A DNA stretch of 64,000 nt from Inia geoffrensis (taxonomy: Eukaryota; Chordata; Mammalia; Artiodactyla; Iniidae): positions 44,653,396-44,717,395 of the forward strand of contig CM070906.1 in NCBI GenBank assembly GCA_036417435.1, in the 5' to 3' direction. Each line of letters opens with the position of its first letter. Within the stretch, counting starts at the first letter, position 1. The position numbers and the translations under genes were made by a program. The notes under the pieces were generated by a model, which was not told where the DNA came from, searched no databases, and saw only the letters and a list, made by a program, of their open reading frames with translations. Shown piece after piece: positions 10,961-22,640 of the stretch.

Positions 10961-11399
10961 CATGCTAGCGTTAGAGGTTATCACAAATTACACCAGTGCC
11001 CCACCCATATACCCTGGATCTTATATTTCAGTCCATGCCGTCCACCTTCTGCCAACATCTACAAGTTTTTGTTGGAGGGCTGTCTGGGGTGGGAGCTAAC
11101 TTTTCCCACCCATGAAGAAGCCCAGAAATAACCAGTTTGTCCTCCTGGATAAACCCTTCCCCAATGATACGAAGAGTTGGTTTCTAAATACCATAGCTTT
11201 CTCAGTAGAGTCAGATGAATCCGAGGCATGTGTTTTTACAGGGGCTCCTGAGTTCCTCAGTGTGATATAGAAACAGTTGTCTACTGTGGAAACTGGCTTG
11301 ATATTGCACCTTCTACCAGCTGTCTTCCCTTTCTTGTCTCATTTCCCCACTCACTACTGGAGTTTCCTGGAATTGCATCAAAAATAAGCTACTAGCACT
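10961..11399. other. Unrecognised sequence
   Basis: Mixed-composition sequence with no family or gene recognised. Confidence 0.4.
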
Positions 11400-13510
11400 C
11401 AAATTGTTGTCTCAGGACCTTATTGTGGAAGAAATCCAAATTAAGACAGACGTTGTCCTGGGAAGCAGAACTTCGGGATGGAATTCTAGAATTTGACAAC
11501 TCTCTGGTTGGCAAAAAGGATCCTGATGCCGGAAGTGGGGTGGTGATAAACCCTGGATCGTTATAGGATACGGGTTACTGAGACCCTCACTTGCAGTGAA
11601 TTGGGAAGGAAGGTGAAAGTGGATGCACTTGCTTTTACAAATAACGCCAGCATTTCGGATGTGGGGTCAATGGTCATTACAAGGTCTAGGTGGTTGATTG
11701 ATTATTAAGTGAATCAAAGGGCTAAAAGAAGAACAGCGGGCTCATGTCAGTTGCCTGTTAATTCAGGCACCATATGTAAGCCAGAGATCTTTTTAAAAGC
11801 AATGAAGTGACTTCCATCTCCCATAGCTGATGGTAGACTGCTGAAAATGAGAAGCGAGGCCTGATTACAATAGTATAATTACAAGAGTAGTATAATTACA
11901 AAGTAGGCTGAAATCACAACACTAGCAAGTCTCTGTACTGGAAGCAGGATCCTGATAGGGGAGAATTTGTATTCTTCTGATCCTGAGAGGATGCATTTAT
12001 GAACCTAGAAAACTCAGCTTCCCACGAACCCCCAGGACTAGTTGAAATGGCCTACCAACCTACTTCTTGCTAGAGGATAATAGCCTCCACTTGTCTGAAG
12101 CCATGCAAAATCCTCACCTAAAGCAGATGCTAAACAAGATGATGCTTACCTTAAGATCTTTCATACCTTCTCTCATTTCTTCTAGATCTAGACCAATAAA
12201 TAAATATTGGTTTATTTATAGACCAATACATGTAAGCTAAGTTGCATCATGGACCAATTGTGGAAGTCGTATCTCTGCTATGGGAGGAAAGAGACTATTA
12301 CCCAAAAAAAGCTGCAGGATATGGATAATGTATTTGACAGGAACTGGGAGAACGCGCTAGGGCTTGTATCTTGAAGGTGCTGCACCAATGGAGACAGACT
12401 ATCAAGCAGGATAGGGAACATTTACTGACAGGAAGTCATTCTTCTACGACTCGGGAGTTAATGACTTGTCGAGAACACTTTGGAGCCAGTCCTAAGAGGC
12501 AGGTGGGACAGTTCCTTTAAACTTGATAAAAAATGACCAATAGTTAATAAAGTGGAGAGGCTAAAATTGCTTTGGCAGAACATGGAGAAAAAAATAATAG
12601 AGGCTCAAAGATCAGGCATGCTAGAATGTATATATTATATAGGGATATAGAAAACATCAGGTGACTGTATTAACGAGAAAGGCTCAGAAGATATTCTCTT
12701 TACTGCAATGATCAGTGTGAGGGGGGCCACCAGCATCACTGAGAAGCTCAATAGTGGCTCTTCCCTGTGGGCCAAGGTTGAAACCTAAGGGAAACTTTTA
12801 TGGAAATAGGCTTTCTAGTGTCAGTGACTATGATAGGATTACAGAATAATAGAGGTCAGGAGATAACACTTAACTGTCAGAGGCCAGGTGGGTGCAATTA
12901 CATATGAGCTTGAGAAAAAAAAGTCCTAAATGGCAACTAGGAAGTTCTGACCCACAGGGATGTGTGGTGATGGCTGAGACCATGGAGTTCCCAAGGGTGA
13001 GATGGCTGGGTAGCCAGTGAGGGCGTTGTTAATATACATAACAGATAAAGATCAAAAGTGGGTGAGCAGAAAGCAGATGATGTCAGTCAGAGCAGCAACA
13101 GAGAATCATGATCCGTTGCTCAATTTTCAGTCTTGAGCCTGTTCCAGATCCAAAGTCCACCAATTAAAAGGGAGGGTAGGACCTCCTGAGGAAAGATTTT
13201 GCAATGCCACTGCAAGTAGATATAGTAATGATTGTCCCAATTCTTTCCCAAAGGCCTATGGCCACTTATCAGAGTAACTGTACACTGTAGAGAAAAGAAT
13301 ATCCAAATCATTTAGGGGATGTGGGATATAGTGTATGAACAAACACTGGTACCAAAAATACTCAAATCACCCACCCTTCTTAGAATGGGGGTGTGCAGAA
13401 GACAACTGGAAAATGAAGTCCTGGTCCAGATTTATCTCGCAGTGTGACCAATGGATCCCTGAACTCACTTGTTATTTCCCCAGTCCATGAGTACACATTC
13501 GAGATGGTCA
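11400..13510 (+). mobile_element. Probable ERVL/MaLR-type internal remnant
   Basis: The stretch around 13400-13510 ('gatttatctcgcagtgtgacc', 'gttatttccccagtccatgag') resembles the protease-to-polymerase boundary of ERVL-class endogenous retroviruses. The preceding 2 kb has the texture of a retroviral interior, with little AT bias and no LINE or SINE blocks. No frame stays open for more than about 60 codons, so it is an inert fossil. The left edge is a guess, and parts of this interval may be unrelated. Confidence 0.35.
12190..12228. repeat. Short hairpin flanked by direct repeats
   Basis: The arms ataaataaa (12196-12204) and tttatttat (12211-12219) surround a 6-base loop. The whole is bracketed by the direct repeat agaccaata at 12190-12198 and 12220-12228. 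Such a pattern can arise from a replication template switch. Confidence 0.7.
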
Positions 13511-13975
13511 TACTTGGCAGCTCATATTCTGTGGTAGATTAGGTTATCATTCAAAGAGGTTTACTACTTCCCTTTCTCACCTCCATAGCAAAGTATACTT
13601 GCCTTTGCCATAAGACCTGCTTTGGCCAGTGGAATATTAGCCAGCATGATACACGCAGAGACTTGAAATATTATTATGCAGTTGGACTTGTTCTCGTTCA
13701 CTTGTGCCATCACCCTGAGAAGTTTTTTCTATATTGCTTCTGCCACTTCAGCCAGAGCAAAAGAATGAACACATGTGGAACAGAACCAAACCCAAGCCCA
13801 GCCAGACACACAGAGCTTGGTGCACAGCTGCCCAACTCAGCCCAGCCTAAATCAGCTGACCTCCAGCCAACTCACAGACAAATAAGCAAAAATAAACAAT
13901 TGCTATTTTAAGGTACTGAATTTTGTGGTGTCCTGTTGGATAGTGATAGACATAATATTCCTAAAAATAGATTCC
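13511..13975 (+). mobile_element. MaLR-like LTR candidate
   Basis: The order 'tctgtggtagattaggttatc', 'ggccagtggaatattagcc', a CCCAGCC-rich middle (13790-13870), then 'aaataaacaattgctatttta' and 'ggatagtgatagacataat' resembles an old MaLR-type LTR. The poly-A-signal-like AATAAA at 13888-13898 fits the end of the LTR R region. A related element lies at 15220-15560. The 82-codon open frame in it (13663-13911) is incidental. Confidence 0.45.
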
Positions 13976-14879
13976 TAATATTAGTTTTATAATGTGACAA
14001 TGGGCAGTAAATAAACTGGGAAAAAATGGTGATGAAACTGTCATATGAGGCTCAAAAAATGGTGACCTATGTTATGTGGCAGCAACGTTTAAAATTGTTG
14101 CCTACAAAATATGTGCACAATGAATAAGTATAATTAGAAGGATAAATCAATGGAAATTTTTTAAAGAATGGGTGGTTGCTACTAGCACATTTGATAAGGT
14201 ACTACAAGAATGAAATATGCTTAGAAAAGAATTGGCTACTTTGCAGACCGGCCTTAGGGAGGCTATTGAAACCCATAAACTGCAGCATTGAAAATTCTAA
14301 CTATTTTCCACCAAATAAAGGCTTTGTTATAATATCCTTTATAACACAACCGCACCAAATCCAGGAGTTTCCAGACAGACATACTTTCAGAGTAGTACCC
14401 TTTGTTAAGACTTGTGACAGAATTAGATTGGAGCCTTGTTGATTCTCTCAGCTCGATGAAAGAATTTCTAGAATGATTTAGGCAAGATCTCACAAAATCC
14501 TGACATGTCTAATAAATACATAATTGACTCTAGGAGGAGAATTATGTCCCCGAACAGAATTGTATGAGTCAATGTAACTCAAATATATTGAAAAAGTACA
14601 AAATTCTTGAGAAATCTGTATTTATTAAAACACTGCCAACATGGACTAAATGTTATTGACTGTTTGAAATGTAAAAAGACCTTTCAGTCTACAACTTTCT
14701 GTAGTCAAGAAGAAGGTTGAGAAAGTTGCCTAGCCACAAAAAAGGCATATTCTACAATGCTTTCTTCAGAAATGATAGATGAGGACACTAGAAAATAGCT
14801 TTAGAAATCAGAGCTAATAAGAGCCATGGAGAATAAAAGACTTGGAAGCCACTTCCAGGAAATAAAATCGCAGGCTAAA
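13976..14879. other. Unrecognised sequence
   Basis: AT-rich sequence with no gene or family recognised. Two short opposing open frames at 14176-14493 overlap on opposite strands and do not resemble known proteins. Confidence 0.4.
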
Positions 14880-15195
14880 CAAGCCACATCCGTATCCTAG
14901 GGAAAGGGTCCTGACAAGTTTTGTTCAGAGGGATATCAAAAATACTATGAACTAGTTAATTTGTGTTCCTATTTTTCCCTTTTCAAATGGGGATGTTTGG
15001 GTCTTTCCTGCCCCTGTTTCACCCACTGTGTATTGAGTATATGTGGGTCACACAATTTTTTTTAGTCCATGACTCTCCAGATCAAGAGGAGCAACATCTG
15101 GATCATAAATTCCTGGTGACCCTGATGCTATGATTAACCAAGAGTTTGGGGAGTATTAAATGGGGGTAACTGTATTTAGCAGCTGGGAGGGGTAC
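14880..15195 (+). mobile_element. Possible ERVL-type 3' internal remnant
   Basis: Blocks such as 'agggtcctgacaagttttgttcagaggg', 'tttgtgttcctatttttccc' and 'agtccatgactctccagatcaaga' resemble sequence found just upstream of old ERVL/MaLR 3' LTRs. A MaLR-like LTR candidate follows at 15220. Family assignment is from memory and uncertain. Confidence 0.35.
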
Positions 15196-15219
15196 CAATA
15201 TTTATGAACAAGAAAACAG

Positions 15220-15565
15220 ATTGTGGTAGATTCAGTTATTCTGCCCCTTGACTTATGGCACAGCTATGGGATTAGCTTGGCCAATGGGATGTTATCAAAC
15301 ATGAAACTAGCAGAGGATGAAAATGTGCTTACACAGCTGAGCTTTCCTTCTTGCACTCTGCCATTGCCATGAGAGGAAGACTCTGGAGGGAAGCTGCTAC
15401 CCCTCAGCCTGGCCTAGGTTAAAAAGACACATGAAAGAGACCTCAGCCCAACCAGCAGTGAGGGGCTTAGAAACCCTACCCAAGAGCTCACAGAGTGTCT
15501 GCTTTATTTTCATGAGCTCTCACATAATATTGCCTCTAATAAGCCACTCACTTTCTGGTGAAGGG
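15220..15565 (+). mobile_element. MaLR-like LTR candidate, related to 13511-13975
   Basis: It has the same block order as the element at 13511: 'attgtggtagattcag', 'cttggccaatgggatgttatc', a 'ctcagcccaaccagcag' middle and 'ataagccactcactttctgg'. If both are LTRs they may bracket or belong to one old ERVL provirus, but the two copies look too diverged to prove that by eye. Confidence 0.4.
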
Positions 15566-15998
15566 AGTTCAACAATAGGGTCATGAATACAGAGTCCACT
15601 GGTTCTTCCATTAGTTAAGAAAAAACCTGCCACCTGATTAAACTTTTTAATAATCTCATAGAAGTATGATTAAGGGTTTAGATTGGCCATAACACCTTGT
15701 ACAGTTCTTGTGCTATCCTTTAAGGTGTACTGTATGCTTTGAACAAAAAGTCATTATATCTTGAGCCATCCCCGAAAATTAAGAATCAGAGCATACAAGT
15801 AGGAGTGCACCTCTCACCATCAGTCTCAGAGACCCAGTAGGAGAAATGTTTCCATGCCCACAAATTTGGCTCTTCTAGATCAGAAGTCCTTGTTGCCAGC
15901 AAGAGATGTGAAGGGACTTTTATCAGGGAACAGAATAAGCATGCCACTGACCTTAAAGCTATGACTACCACATGATCATTGGGTAGACCCCCAAGACT
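15566..15998. other. Unrecognised sequence
   Basis: No gene or repeat family recognised between the LTR-like element and the following L1 tail. Confidence 0.4.
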
Positions 15999-16140
15999 GG
16001 GAACTATATCCAATCTCCTGGGATAAACCGTAATGGAAAATAAAAAGAGAATGTATATATGTGTAAAACTGAGTCACTTTTCTGTACAGCAGAGATTGGC
16101 ACAGCAATGTAAATCAACTCTACTTCAACTTAAAAATCAA
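15999..16140 (+). mobile_element. L1 3'-end fragment, sense
   Basis: It contains 'gggaactatatccaatctcctg', 'ataaaccgtaatggaaaa', 'gagtcacttttctgtacagcag' and 'gtaaatcaactctacttcaa', the typical 3' terminus of an artiodactyl L1, followed by a short A-rich stretch. Strongly 5'-truncated. Confidence 0.8.
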
Positions 16141-16146
16141 TTTAAA

Positions 16147-16312
16147 ATCAGATCATGTCATGTGCAAACAGTGACAGTGTTAACGTCTTGCTCTCTGATT
16201 TAGATGTCTATTTCTTTTTCTTGCCTAATTGCTCTGGCTAGTACTTTCAGTACTATGTTGAATAGAAGTGACAAGAGTGGGCATCTTTGCCTTGTTAAAA
16301 GTCAAAGACTGT
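16147..16312 (-). mobile_element. L1 ORF2 fragment, antisense
   Basis: It reads 'gatcatgtcatgtgcaaacag', 'ttgcctaattgctctggctag' and 'gtactatgttgaatagaagtg', the reverse complement of the ORF2 reverse transcriptase region. It abuts the sense L1 tail but has no 3' UTR, so the pair is not a standard twin-primed insertion. Confidence 0.8.
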
Positions 16313-16620
16313 ATGGTAGCTGGCCCTCAAGATGGCCTCCAGTAATTCTTGTTTCTGGTATTCACAACCCTTGACTGTAGGATGATTTAGTGATTCACAT
16401 CCCTCCCACTTGGAAAATGCACTTATCTACTCCCAAGGCTCTTAAAAGTCTTTTATCATCATCTCAGAATCCTGAATCTTTTTATCTAAATTGGGTTCAC
16501 GTGCAGATGAGGTAGCCAAAGTATAGCTCCTCTGGGTAAATGGAACTGTGAAACTAAAAAAACAAACACTATCTGCCCCACATATACCCAACATCCAATA
16601 GCAAGACAGGCATAGAATAA
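16313..16620 (+). mobile_element. MaLR-like LTR candidate
   Basis: It starts 'tgtatggtagctggccctcaagatggcc' and continues with 'gactgtaggatgatttagtgattc', the opening style of MaLR-type LTRs. The right part (16440-16620) is not recognised. Confidence 0.4.
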
Positions 16621-16621
16621 C

Positions 16622-17215
16622 TTTATGTTAGCTTTCTATTGCTGTATAACACATTAGCACAACTTAGCTACTTAAAATAACACACATTTATTATTTCAGC
16701 CTCTGCAGGTGAGGAGTCCAAGTGTGGCTTAGTGGGACCCTCTTCAAGGCTGCTAACAAGGTACTGTCCAGGGCTGAGTTCTCATCTGGTAGTTCAACTA
16801 AGGAGGGATCTGCTACCAAGCTCAGTCAGCTACTGGCAGAATTCACTTCTTTGCAGCTATAGGACCTTAGGACTGACTTCTTGCTGGTTATCAGCAGGAG
16901 GTCACCCTCAGCTCCTAGACACTGCCCACTGTTCCCTATTACATGGTCCTCTACATAGGCAGCTCAAAACAGGACAGGCTGCTGCGTCAAAGCCAGATGA
17001 AGAGCAAGAGATAATCTATTAGCAATATAGGGTTTTTAAAAGATAACTTAATCACAGGAGTGATATCCCATAAATTTTTCATATTCTGTTGATTGGAAGC
17101 TAGTCACAAGTTCTGCTCACACTCTAGGGTGGAGTTTACAAAAAGGTATAAATACCCAGGAGTTTAGGGATCATGGGACCATCTTTGGTCTGTTCACTAC
17201 AACAGCTATAGACAT
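16622..17215 (-). mobile_element. Old LTR-like interspersed repeat, antisense
   Basis: The opening 'agctttctattgctgtataaca', 'acttagctacttaaaataac' and 'ttattatttcagcctctgcag' is the reverse complement of the poly-A-side end of a MaLR-like LTR ('gttttaagccactaag' type). The body has matching blocks ('ctgggctgagttctcatctgg'-like, 'ataacttaatcacaggagtgatatccc'). Class assignment is by recall. A 96-codon open frame inside is incidental. Confidence 0.5.
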
Positions 17216-17929
17216 TTCTGTTCAAAAATGGGGGAAATGGTAGCTCAAAGCAGTCACTGGTTCATAGCAATTCCAAGTCCAGCTAGGAAAAAAATGTTGG
17301 TTAGGTCTCATGGCCCGGAAATAATTCTCCATGGCATTCAGCTCCACCGCCTGGGCTCTTGGTTCTACACTATGAGTTATCCTTCCTTTTTAATGAAAGG
17401 TAGGACATGTTTGCAGCTGAGTAATTTTCTCTGCCTTCCTCCTACCAGTAGAGTTTCGAGATCCAGTGGCCTCTCTTTTATACTGTCTATTTTACACTGT
17501 CTCTGTCCCTGTTAGTCCAAGCTGGCAGCATTTATATAGATACATCATACAAAAGTTATGAGGGTTCACTGCATTACAAAAAGCCACACCCCAAATCTCT
17601 AAGTTGGAAATAATTTGTACATAAAGCTAAGTTCCATAGACCTTACTTTCATTTACACATGGGTCAGTGATCTAAACTAACAGGATTATCAGATGTTAGA
17701 TTACATGGATTTTTCCATGTGTTTAATCATGGTTCCAGACTACCTCAAAGGTAGAGGGAGTAACCAGCACTTCAAGGATTTGTCTATTAGTTAAAGGAAT
17801 AGGAATAGGACAATGTCTCACATACTGGTATAGTGATAATTTGTTCATCTCAATTTGTGGAATCATCTATTCCTAATCTTAATCAAATGTGTTTATAATT
17901 AGAGCAAAGACCATCTTGGTCATAGGGGA
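17216..17929. other. Mostly unrecognised; possible repeat at left
   Basis: 17230-17480 ('ggtctcatggcccggaaataattctcc' and following) looks like part of an interspersed repeat I cannot name. The remainder is AT-rich with no recognised content. Confidence 0.35.
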
Positions 17930-18150
17930 AAGGAGAGAACTGCAGATAAACAGTTGACCTTTGAAAATACTGTGGGTTTGAATTGCACTGGTCCACTTAT
18001 ATGTGGATATTTTTCAACAGTAAATACTATGGTACTACATGGTCCATGTTCGCTGAATCCGCGGATGCAGAGGAACTGCAGATAGGGAGGGCCGAGTATA
18101 AGTTGTATGCAGATTAACCGCAGCATTGTTCAAAGTTCAATTATAGTGTG
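17930..18150. mobile_element. Tigger/MER2-type (TcMar) DNA transposon relic
   Basis: The left end 'cagttgacctttgaaaatactg' with 'gtttgaattgcactggtccac' and 'atatgtggatatttttcaac', and the right end 'cgcggatgcagaggaactgcag', 'ggagggccgagtataag' and 'gcagcattgttcaaagttcaa', are the near-complementary termini of a MER2/Tigger non-autonomous element. Its middle is deleted. Confidence 0.75.
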
Positions 18151-18654
18151 ATACAGGGTTAGGCTTGGGCTCAAGATGCTTTGCGTTTTCATCAATGACT
18201 TTGATACCATAATCTGGTCATGAGGTTTGGATCAGGAGTTGAAACTGTTCCATAGGAGGCTGTAAGGAGAAGGCACAGAATGAAATTCATCAGGGTTGAG
18301 CATGAGGACAGAATAATTCATTCAGGGGGCTTAAACCAATTGGGAATCAAAGTTAGGTTCACTTCTGTTAGAAATGATTAAACATAATCCTACCTGAAGG
18401 CAGGAGCTCTTCTAATTCTTTGATACTAAGATCTAATGGGAAAGGGAAACTTTGGAAAAAAATTGGGGTTATAACTTGAAAGACTGTATATTTGGATTGA
18501 TATAAAATTTTACCAATTCATTTCAAATGTACAAGTGTTTAAAATGTAGTATTAATAGGATTTGTGAGTATCTAAATTCTCAAATACCTGCAAATTAATT
18601 TTATAATATAACCGTTCATGTAAGTTAAAAATTTTTGAGGGATACAGGAAACTT
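18151..18654. other. Unrecognised sequence
   Basis: No family or gene recognised. Confidence 0.4.
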
Positions 18655-18778
18655 TTGGAGGTGAGAGATATGTTTATTACCTTCATTGTGGTGATAGTCC
18701 AAACTCAGCAAATTGTACACATTAAACATGTACAGTTTTTTGTGTATCAATTATACCTCAATAAATCTGTTAAATTTT
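18655..18778 (+). mobile_element. L1M 3' UTR fragment, sense
   Basis: It contains 'agagatatgtttattacctt', 'attgtggtgatagt', 'aaattgtacacattaaacatg' and 'caattatacctcaataaa', the typical 3' end of old mammalian-wide L1M elements. Confidence 0.8.
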
Positions 18779-19211
18779 TTCTAATGGACCCACACGTAAA
18801 ATTTTCCTCTATTCTTCTTGCATTTCCCTCTTCCTTCCTGGATGTCACAGACTTATCAGAGATCAAGGAAGTGGGGAAACCATGGCATGCCAAACATGAT
18901 CAGTGTTCAATGGTCTATTTTAAATTTTTGGATACATTTCGTAAAGCACAGAAACATCTCTATTTTCTAATTTATTTTATCAGGAGGGCTTTGATCCAAG
19001 TAAGTTCAGTTTAGTCCAACCCACCAAGCATTAATCATCAGGTGGGGTCTGGGGAAGATCATAAGGACTGGAAGTTCCCTGTCCTCAGAAAGCTCAAAGT
19101 TCAGAAAAATGTTTTTTTAAAAAAACCCCTTATATTTCTTATTTGATGCCATAAGTCATTTCAGATGAATTATAAAATACCAACATGAAAGAGAAATTTA
19201 AAGTCACATTT
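18779..19211. other. Unrecognised sequence
   Basis: No gene or family recognised. The 119-codon frame running from the L1 tail into this stretch (18655-19014) starts inside a repeat and is not a gene. Confidence 0.4.
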
Positions 19212-19585
19212 AAAACCCCACCACTCAGAGGACTTCCCTGGTGGCGCAGTGGTTAAGAATCTGCCTGCCAATGCAGGGGATACGGGTTCGATCCCTGGTC
19301 CAGCAAGATCCCACATGCCGCGGACCAACTAAGCCCGTGTGCCACAACTACTGAGCCTGCGCTCTAGAGCCCACGTGCCACAACTACTAAAGCCCACGCA
19401 CCTAGAGCCTGTGCTCCGCAACCAGAGAAGCCACTGCAGTGAGAAGCCCGCGCACCGCAACGAAGAGTAGCCCCCGCTCTCCACAACTAGAGAAAGCCCG
19501 CACGCAGCAACGAAGACCCAACGCAGCCAAAAATAAATAAATATAAATAATTAATAAAAATAAAATAAAACCCCACCACTCAGAG
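19212..19585 (+). mobile_element. Full-length long-form CHR SINE with 19-bp TSD
   Basis: The body at 19231-19566 is flanked by the exact duplication aaaaccccaccactcagag (19212-19230 and 19567-19585). It starts gacttccctggtggcgcag. Unlike the other copies it keeps the long middle ('ccacaactactgagcctgcg', 'gcaacgaagagtagcccccg', 'cgaagacccaacgcagcc') and ends in (aaataaat)n. This long form is also shared with ruminants and hippos, so it belongs to a different subfamily from the short copies. Confidence 0.95.
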
Positions 19586-21721
19586 AAACTACCATGATCA
19601 ATTTATTATGTTTGTCATTTTTTCTATGCATGTAGATATATATTTACAAAAAATCATTTTGTAGACACTTTTAAAACCTGCCTATGTCGATAATATTTTG
19701 GAATCATTTTTCATATCAATAAACATCTTTTCTATATTGATGTGGCAGCATACTATTTCATGCTGTATATTATAATGAGACAATCTATTGAACTGTTCTT
19801 TATTTTTTAAATCTAGCTACAGTCACCGTTTTACTATCATAAACAAGCATCCTCCATTAGCCCTACTGTTTAATAAAACTGAAATCCTGGTTTTTTAACA
19901 ATGTATCATGTTGTTAAAGCTTTTACTATGTCTTCCCAAATGCACTCTTTTTCTAGTAATATTTGTGAAATTATCCAATCCTAGTATACTCATCATAACA
20001 AAGAAAAATGCTCAGAGTAGTATTTTCTGTAGGATGTTGGACAATCTCATCTGCTCTCACTCGGTGCTGCCCAGGAAAAGACTTTGGTTCAAAGACGTCT
20101 GGGAAACATGATATTATTTCCCACACTGATATTCACAGCCCATATTAGCATTTCAAAGACTCTGAGAAGTCCAGCGCTAAAGAAACACATTCAATTCTGT
20201 TTAAGTCAACATTATTAGCCAGGGAACACTGTTTGGTGTAATATTTACTGGCATGCTTTGGAACATCCCTTGCTGCTTTAGAAAATAATTTGAAAGTGCC
20301 CAAGTTTAAGCAAACTGAAAACACACTCAGATTTTTACTCAAAACAAGAATAATTTATATGATTTATTTAGTGATTAGCATTTGAAAGACGATTCAAATG
20401 GTAACCTTGGATAACCGTATTATTGAATGTCTTTGTCTAATATTGTTTCACGTTTTATTGACTGCCTTATTTCAGAACAGCATTTTATTTTTGCTATGTC
20501 TGAATCCATATGGTAGCAAGTTGTATTACAATGAGATACTATAGTATATCTAAAAATTAGATTGGGATCAAGTCTGGTAGCATGAATACTTCAATGGCTA
20601 AGTATAGTTCTCATATATGATACTGAGAAGATGCTCTAAAATAAATCCTAAAGTAAAATTAATTTCATGACCATTATATATTAACTCCCAAAAAAGAAAC
20701 AAGACATTAAAGCATAATCAAATGCTTGCTTATCATCTTCCACCTTGCTTTTGGATAATAACAACTTTTAGATGGTAATATAAGGATATATTGATCTTTT
20801 TTATATGTCAGTCAAATATCTAGTTAAACATGAGTAGAACATCACATCCACATGTAAAAAACTGCCTTGCCAATCAATGTCTTCTTACACACAGGTAAGA
20901 CATCAGATTTAAATATAATAAGGTATAAGACTGACAACTAATTAGTCACAAGTGAAAAATAAATTGTCCTTTGTTTTCCTTTTCTTTTTTCAATGAGATA
21001 TTCTTAGTTTTTCATTCACTCACTGCTAGTCCAATTTGTAACATTTCACTTTTACTGCAGTGCCTATGCCATAATTCCCTTTAATTTTTCATGCCATTTT
21101 TCTTTTATTGGCATGCAGGTATATGTGATCTACATTGATGACTATGGTAGGAAACAAGGGTCAAATATCAGTGGATATACAGTTATATCAAGAGAATTTT
21201 TAAAAAGGAGAAAGGTAGTGCTTCACAGATTATGCTGAGGAATAACAACAATAACCAAAAAAAAATGAACCCCAGAAGAATAGACAAACTTCGAATTTTT
21301 TGACATTTACTACTAAGACCCATAGCAGTCCCATGTAACAACAAATGCCATTAAACTCCAGGATCTAGGACTTTCCTGGACCCAGCAGGATGGATCTAAT
21401 CTACAGTGGAATTTAGTATTCTGTTATGGCTTAAAACTGTCCTAGCAGTAAGACCTAGCAAAGGGACACTGAGTAGTCACATCAGTTCAGCAGTTTTGTG
21501 ATTGGGAGCTATTCGGTGACAGTTCATTAGGTTTGCATAAATTGTGAGAAGAGTTCAGTAGTCTGCGAAGAGATCAAAACTGTCCCATCACCTCGGTCTT
21601 AGAACACTCCCAGGGTTTAAAGGCAGCCATCAGCAGTTTTTCTGGAAACAGAAGCATTAAGTGATATGAACCCAATGTCATTGATATAGGACAGAGTCAG
21701 GGCAGTTTAATTCAAATAAGA
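19586..21721. other. Unrecognised AT-rich sequence
   Basis: About 2.1 kb with no recognised gene or repeat family. Short open frames of up to 67 codons occur on both strands without similarity to known proteins. Confidence 0.45.
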
Positions 21722-22640
21722 GTGTATTGAGTTCTCTCCTAGTGCAAGGCACAGCACTAACCGAAGAAGATACAAACAACAGTTGGCACTTGGCACAACG
21801 CCTGACTTCAAACTGTTTACTCTAGTAGGAGGTTGGGACAGGAGATGAGGAATTATTTTTTTACAAAAAGCAAAACCTTACATATGCCTTCAGAGAGGCA
21901 CCACAGATATTGTGAGAGATTGAAGAAGGAAGAGTCCATATTTATGGCAGATCATGAAAATTTATTACTTGAGCTAGGCCTTGTAAGCAAGAGTATAATT
22001 TTGACTCAGAAAAAATGGGAAGACAGTGTATAATGGTTTAGAAGTTCCGATGTACTGACTTGGGGGGAACAGGGAGAAGTTCAACTAGAGAGAAAAGGAG
22101 TTGAAAAATTGAAAGATAAGTTGTTCTACCCTTGTGAAGGCACTGAATGAAAGCTGACTGAAGGCTGAAGGCTGCCCAGTTCAATAGGTATTCAGTAATA
22201 AAGTTAAAGGGTTTTTCCTGTTGATTTTAGTTTGTTTTGTTTTGGGCAAAGACAATAAGACTATCTGGGAGGCTACTGCATCATTCTCAGGAAATAGTAA
22301 TGAAAATATATATTAGAACAGCCGAAAGGAAGTCAAGGAGAGAACAGAGATGAGAGGTATTTCAGATACATTATACCAGATTCAGCAAATAATTGGATGT
22401 GAGAAATGGGAGAGGGAGACACCAAAGATTGTCTTCAACTATTGTAGTGAGTAATAGAAAATGGATGTTGAACGGAGAGCTGGAGAAGGAACGTAAGGTA
22501 AGACTAGGAGAAGATGGAGAATTCAAAAATAAGTGAGAGAAGCTGATTGTGCAGGTGATGAAAGAGAAAGGTGAAGAGACGGACTGGAGACAGAAAAGTT
22601 GGAGAGAAAGCAAGCAAAATACCATGCATGATTGAACAGA
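21722..22640 (-). mobile_element. Long L2 LINE relic, antisense
   Basis: In order it shows the reverse complement of L2 3' landmarks: 'gtattgagttctctcctagtgcaaggcacag', 'tgacttcaaactgtttactctagtagg', 'ttgagctaggccttgtaagc', 'gggaggctactgcatcattctcagg' and 'aataattggatgtgagaaatgggagaggg'. About 0.9 kb is covered with small gaps. The purine bias of this stretch comes from L2. The short minus-strand open frames (22371-22708) are by-products. Confidence 0.6.

Noticed and set aside
15999..16312. Sense L1 tail next to antisense ORF2 as a second twin-primed insertion
   Set aside because: In a sense twin-primed insertion the inverted part should be to the left of the tail. Here it is to the right of the tail and has no 3' UTR, so two independent fragments are more likely.
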